In this document: in pieces, positions 59,301-64,000 of the stretch | Numbering within the stretch: the stretch's first letter is position 1 | How the letters are laid out: every line of letters starts with the position of its first letter | Assembly (NCBI GenBank): GCA_037126765.1 | Contig: JBBCBC010000012.1 | Location: forward strand, 3,100,001-3,164,000 | From: Stenogyne calaminthoides | Taxonomy: Eukaryota; Streptophyta; Magnoliopsida; Lamiales; Lamiaceae | Length of the DNA stretch: 64,000 bases | Reading direction: 5' to 3' | Notes under the pieces: model-generated | What the model was told of the DNA's origin: nothing | Databases searched by the model: none | What the model saw: the letters and a program-made list of their open reading frames with translations, nothing else | Made by a program: the position numbers and the translations under genes

Positions 59301-60480
59301 GCCCAAGTATTCGGGTCGGTGGAGGACTTGGCGCAATGGAAACGCAAATAATACCTCAACCGAAAGTGGTCGAAAAAAATATGGTCGCAATTTTTTGCAC
59401 ACTCATTCTGGTACATATCTTAATTTTTCCAATGGAGGATACCGGAGTTCGAACTTTTTTAGCTTGGCTAACATAATAAATGGGTAAATGTGTCGTCTCT
59501 TCGCGCAGACGAAAGCACAAAGACTGATCGCATGTTCGGGATCAAAGAAGATACAAATAGAGTTGTTCGCTTTGATAGGTTTAGATGCGATGTCACGAGT
59601 ATCTGCAAGGTATTGCTTTTAATGATTCAAATGCATTCGGCAATGCTCGGTCCATCGAAATTTCCCTTCTTTAATGCATCAAAGAAAGGTTTACATTTGT
59701 CCCCATTTCGTGATATAAACCGCTTACTAAGCTAATCGTCCGGTTAACTTTTGGACCTCTTTTCACATTTAAGGGGGCTTGCATATCGAGCATTGCTTGA
59801 ATCTTTGATGGGTTTGCATCAATCCCCGCCGACTAACCATATGTCCGAGGAATTTTCTGAATGAATCCCAAAACCGCATTTCTTGGGATTTAACTTCATA
59901 TTGTACTTCCTCAATATATCAATCGCTTTGTGCGAGGTGGGTGATGTGGTCTTCCTTATGTTCGCTTTTTACCACAATATCATCGATATATACCTCGATT
60001 GTTCGGCCGATGTGTTCGCCGAACATCTTGTTCACCAAACGCTTGATATGTTGCTCCCGCATTCTTTAATCCGAATGGCATGCGTTGCCAATAAAGATAT
60101 GTTCTTTTCACCGCAGAATCTTTTGTATTCTTTTGATCGTCCGGATGCATTGGTATTTGGTGATAACCAAATAACGATCCATAAATGTCATGAGTTCATG
60201 GCCCGGCAGATTATCAACCAAATAATCAATGTGGGGCATCGGAAAATTATCTTTTGGACATGCCTTATTCAAATCGGTGAAATCGATACACGCCTCTCCA
60301 GATCCATTTGGTTTCATGAATCCAGTACGTGGTTCGCAAGCCATCTTGGGCATTTTACCTCTCTGATCGGTTTGTTGTCGAAAGCGAAATTTTTGATTTC
60401 ACTATTCATCGCCGATATTTTTCCCACTAAATTTTCTACGGACAACCTGGAGCTTGTATTGGATCAAGATTGAGGGAGTG
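59301..60480 (-). pseudogene. Gypsy reverse transcriptase remnant
   Basis: The RT start is seen at 60150-60310: C-I-D-F-T-D-L-N-K-A-C-P-K-D-N-F-P-M-P and G-H-E-L-M-T-F-M-D. The catalytic box Y-I-D-D is on the minus strand at 59979-59990, followed by I-V-V-K-S. Frames change several times between the two, and the RNase H-connecting part (Y-Y-L-R-F-H) is at about 59350. Not functional as read. Confidence 0.8.
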
Positions 60481-61560
60481 GCAGCATGCTCGGATCTATT
60501 CCAACCATGTCCTCGTGTGACCATCACGAACACATCTAAATTTGCTTGAAGGAAAGTAATTATTTCGGTTCGGACTGATTCGGGTAATTCTGAACCAACG
60601 AACACTTCTAACTCAGGCCTGTTCGGGTCGATACTGATTGATTCCAATTGCTCAACAGGTGTCGCCTGATTTCTTTTTTGCTTCCACCGAGGGTCTTGAA
60701 TGGATCCTCTGGGGCTCATCATCAACCTCCATGGGTTCAAAAACCTATGCGAGGCTCTAGGTCCGATTGCTCGCTCGGGCCGATCAATATTCATTTGATC
60801 CAGAGATCGGGGAAATTAGTTGTCTCCCGAAGTTTATGTTCGTGCCTTCGTGTCGCGACGAATGGTTATGCTCGTCGAACTTATGTTCGCTTGAAGATCT
60901 TTTGGTGAGATATTTGCTCATCGCAGGCTTATCAATCTCCCGTGTTTGCTCCATCATATTGACGATACTTTGTCTTTCTGGTACGCACGATAGCAAACAA
61001 TCTCGAGCCTTCTTTTGATCTCCTTTTACACTCCCCGTTCCATCTTGTGTCGGAAATTTAACACAATAAGAATACGTGGAACAGCCGCTTTGAATTCTGA
61101 ATAAATGGGCGACCTAGAAACCCGTTATAAATTGGATCTAACATCGACGATTACAAAATCTAACATTCTAGTTCGCCTAATGTCCCGGATTCAAAGTTGA
61201 TTCTAGCTCGATTCTAACCTAATCATACCATAGGGGTCGGGTTCTGATTCCCCAAAACCCATTATAGTATGATTACATGGTTCAATATAACCCGCCAAAA
61301 TCCCCAACTTGTTTTTCCATCCGGCGAAGGGTATTAACGAACAAAATGTTTGCATAAGCCCCAAAGATCAACTAAGAGGCGATGTACCTTCAATCCAAGG
61401 AGACGAGCAATCGATGGTTAAGGAGTCGTTATGGGGAGTTATAATCCCGCCGAGATCGCCCTCGAGAAAATGATTTGGTGTGTAGGTGGGGAACCGGATG
61501 ATGTGCTCGCCACCTTTACGATGGATGTTACCGATGGCACGATCTCCATCTTTTTACGCT
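60481..61560 (-). pseudogene. Gypsy protease and linker remnant
   Basis: 60540-60700 encodes the conserved pre-RT linker (S-E-L-P-E-S-V-R-T-E-I-I-T-F-L). At about 61030-61350 the protease end is traceable (L-D-F-V-I-V-D, N-F-R-H-K-M), although the catalytic D-G/S-S motif near 61370 is disrupted. Multiple frameshifts and stops are present. Confidence 0.6.
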
Positions 61561-62774
61561 CTGTTAGATAACGTTGGTGCTCGTAACATCCACCCACGTC
61601 CATATTCGGGGCGAATCATTTGGATTTCTTGACTTTCTCGACCTCTTCCCCACAATGGGAGGCCTCTTTTGGTCGTTTCGGATCTCTTTTCGTGATTCTT
61701 CGATCATCACAAATGTTTGTTCGGCCTTTTTCGCTTTCGGCCGGTTCTTACTTCCTTTTTTCGTTCGCGAATCCCCTTATCACCGCTTTTCTAAGAACCG
61801 GGAAAGACGATTTTCTTCATATAAATTCCAAAGTTGGCCGAGTAAATCGCGGCAATTTTACAGATTGTGCGATGTACTCATGATAATTCACAGTATTTGG
61901 AAGCGTTAGTCGACGCTTATCCATTACAATTCTTCTTGCCCTGTCCAACATGTCCCGATCTTTGATTTGATTAAAGATAGTTTTTGTAAACGCCCAAAAA
62001 AGACTTCAGAGGGCATTTGCTTCGCTCTTTTGTTCAAAAAGGTTTGAAAGAGGTTTGATCTGTACTTCTTCATTCATTGTTTTTTTTTTTAAAGCTTTCC
62101 TAGCGATAGGCTCTTCGTCTCAATTGTGATTGTCGCGAGCAAATCTTGCATGGCTATAATTTTACCGCCGCTCTCTAAACTCTCGAAAGTACGAGTTCGC
62201 CAATCTTGATGCATGGCCTTCCACATGTCTCAGATTTAAAGTGAGGCCTCCGACCCGGCCTGTGAGGATCTTAGCATCCTCTTCAACCTGGGCTCCATCA
62301 TATAAACATTTATCAAATCTTTCTATGTATGATCGATCGGACTCACCTTTTAATTGGGAAAAATGCGCCAACCTTTGTTTTGCGCAAGCGAGGCGACACA
62401 CATAGGCGAGAAATGGGACAAAAATTGCCGCCCCGGTTGTGCGAAAAGATGTGATGGATGCAATGGTAAAGTGGTAAACCACCTATGTGCTCGATCACCC
62501 AAAGTCATGGGGGAATGATCGGCCTTTGCGTCGGCTCGTCTGTAGCTATCCATCGATCATAAAGTCTAAAAAATTTCTTTGAGATGGACATGAGGATCCG
62601 ACTCAAATATCGAAAAATAGGAATTGGTGGTCGGTCTTTGCGACTTTCTCTTGATTTTACCGCCATGATCGCCGGAGATAATGGCCCGAACAAGGTATGG
62701 TGCTCGCTCGGCGGGTAGCTCTTAGTCGGCCGGATCGGGCTTGTAATTCCACGATGGCTTTTTGCATTTCGCAA
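61561..62774 (-). pseudogene. Gypsy gag remnant (Tat lineage)
   Basis: 62162-62553 has the gag domain (P-M-T-L-G-D-R-A-H-R-W-F-T-T-L-P, Q-R-L-A-H-F-S-Q-L-K-G-E-S-D-R-S-Y-I-E-R-F). It is comparable to the gag at 18910-19242, with the same L-T-L-G-D-x-A-x-x-W pattern. Several frame breaks. The C-terminal gag and spacer toward protease (61561-62160) are unreadable as one frame. Confidence 0.75.
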
Positions 62775-63490
62775 ATTTCATGGATCGATAGACTTAGATT
62801 GGGGGCTGTTTCCCATCATGAGGATCTCGTGGATCATGCTCGTGATGGGGCGATCCCCTCTCCAAGTTTGTCCTACTACCCAATCGGTGATGGATAAACA
62901 ACTTTGTTCCGTAGATATTTGTTCTATTGTCTGGATGCTTTTGAAGATCTGAATGCGCGGGCACCTACTATTGGATGTCTCTTTCTGGATCCCTTCGCCT
63001 ATTATTGTTGGATTCGGTCTTTGGCGGAGAGCCTCAAACGTCCAAACGCCGATGGTCTAGACCACTGAGGTCATTAGTCATCCCATATCATCGAACTTTC
63101 TTCTTAGTCCGCTTTGCAGTTTTTTTTAGCTTGCTTCTTTAGGGTGTATGTGAGTGTTGCTCTTCCCTTTTGAGCCTCTAACTTCGCCAATTCTTTTTAC
63201 GCCCTCTCTTTTCGTGCTCATTAGCAAGAAAGTGATTACTTTTGTAGTGGCCATGGGATTATTGGCTATATCCTCAAGATTAATAGTTTCCTTTGCTTTG
63301 ATCTTTATGAGGTATTATTTGGGCCTCTTTTTCGGTCATATGGTCGGCATTTTGTTCCGACCTCTCCGCTTGGGGTGTTCCTAGATTGAGGCATTATATT
63401 TCTTTTTCTCGCTTCGCCAACTAGGGTTTTGGGTATGGGTTGGTTTTTTTTGGATCCGGATTCAAAATTACCCTCCTTCTAAATACCAAT
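62775..63490 (-). other. Gypsy leader and PBS region
   Basis: The region between gag and 5' LTR. At 63470-63490 (minus strand) ATTGGTATTTAGAAGGAGGG occupies the place of the PBS, which reads ATTGGCGCCAGAAGGAGGG in the related element at about 20013-20036, so the GGCGCC core is lost. No other gene is seen. Confidence 0.55.
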
Positions 63491-64000
63491 TGTTCTTGTA
63501 GTCGTTTTTTGTTGATGAATATTATGTGGCTAATTTAATTACAACTCACAAACAAAACATATACGTAAAATGAACAAGAAATAAGATGAATTTGTTGACC
63601 CGGTTAAATAATATATGACTACTCCGGGCATACCAAGCCGTGATGTAGTATTATGAGCTTTACATCGACAGATTCTTGATACATCTTACGAAGATGAATC
63701 GATACAGTTAACGAATGAGTTCTAGGGTTTTTCATATATGTGGATGAACACTCGATTTTTCTATTCCTCACCTCTCGTGGATTTTTTTTTAGGCTATCTT
63801 TCCGGGATTCTTTTTTTCGACCAACCCTTTTCTTTTTTTTTCTTCCATTTATCGTGCCCGTCAAGCATGAGCTGGTTTGGTAAAGCATGTCTTTGGATTC
63901 TTTGGATCATGCAAGAACTCCGTGGTGTTGCCGCGTTTCGACTTCATCTTCTAGATTGATCTTCGAGCAAACGTCGTCAATCGTCGAAATTAATCTTTTG
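63491..64000 (-). mobile_element. 5' LTR of the large Tat-lineage Gypsy (runs off the window)
   Basis: It begins TGTTCTTGTAGTCG and matches 51640-52140 from TGATGAATATTATGTGGC on. It is cut by the end of the window at about 510 of an expected 745 bp. Confidence 0.8.

Overview
The window is plant nuclear DNA, most likely from a eudicot. Three intron-containing plant genes are embedded in AT-rich DNA filled with nested LTR retrotransposons (Copia and Gypsy), Stowaway-type MITEs, a hAT element and fold-back elements. No prokaryotic, organellar, rRNA or tRNA signature was seen.

Layout. 1-570: the 3' part of a laccase exon 1 and some of its intron, from a second laccase copy running off the left edge. 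571-4980: a chimeric, broken Copia block on the minus strand. 5000-7110: intergenic DNA with a MITE and a large fold-back element. 7118-11606: a 5'-truncated Copia pol with its 3' LTR. 11607-20979: a minus-strand Gypsy of Tat type that has lost pol, joined to a Gypsy 3' end and interrupted by two Copia LTRs in inverted orientation (a palindrome with arms of about 1.8 kb). 18174-34968: a direct tandem duplication of about 8.4 kb; each unit holds the gag end and LTR of that Gypsy plus one complete Gfo/Idh/MocA-family oxidoreductase gene (three exons, 368 aa). 34969-40300: intergenic DNA with an orphan promoter-like stretch, a Copia RNase H remnant and a MITE. 40303-45354: a complete laccase gene on the minus strand (five exons, 574 aa), including a 33-codon signal-peptide exon too short to stand out in ORF scans. 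45355-48446: AT-rich intergenic DNA. 48447-51620: a SIRE-like LTR element with LTRs of about 1.87 kb and an internal region of only 241 bp. 51621-64000: a large decayed Tat-lineage Gypsy on the minus strand, nested in the 3' LTR of the previous element, with an extra ORF antisense to pol.

Only three genes look functional: the laccase (secreted multicopper oxidase, apoplastic phenolic oxidation) and the two near-identical oxidoreductases, which differ by five residues. Both gene families show local duplication. I found no clearly new biological system. The items most worth a second look are the antisense ORF of the Tat element, the dual-PBS mini-element, the LTR palindrome, the laccase remnant abutting an LTR, and the uneven divergence between the duplicated units.
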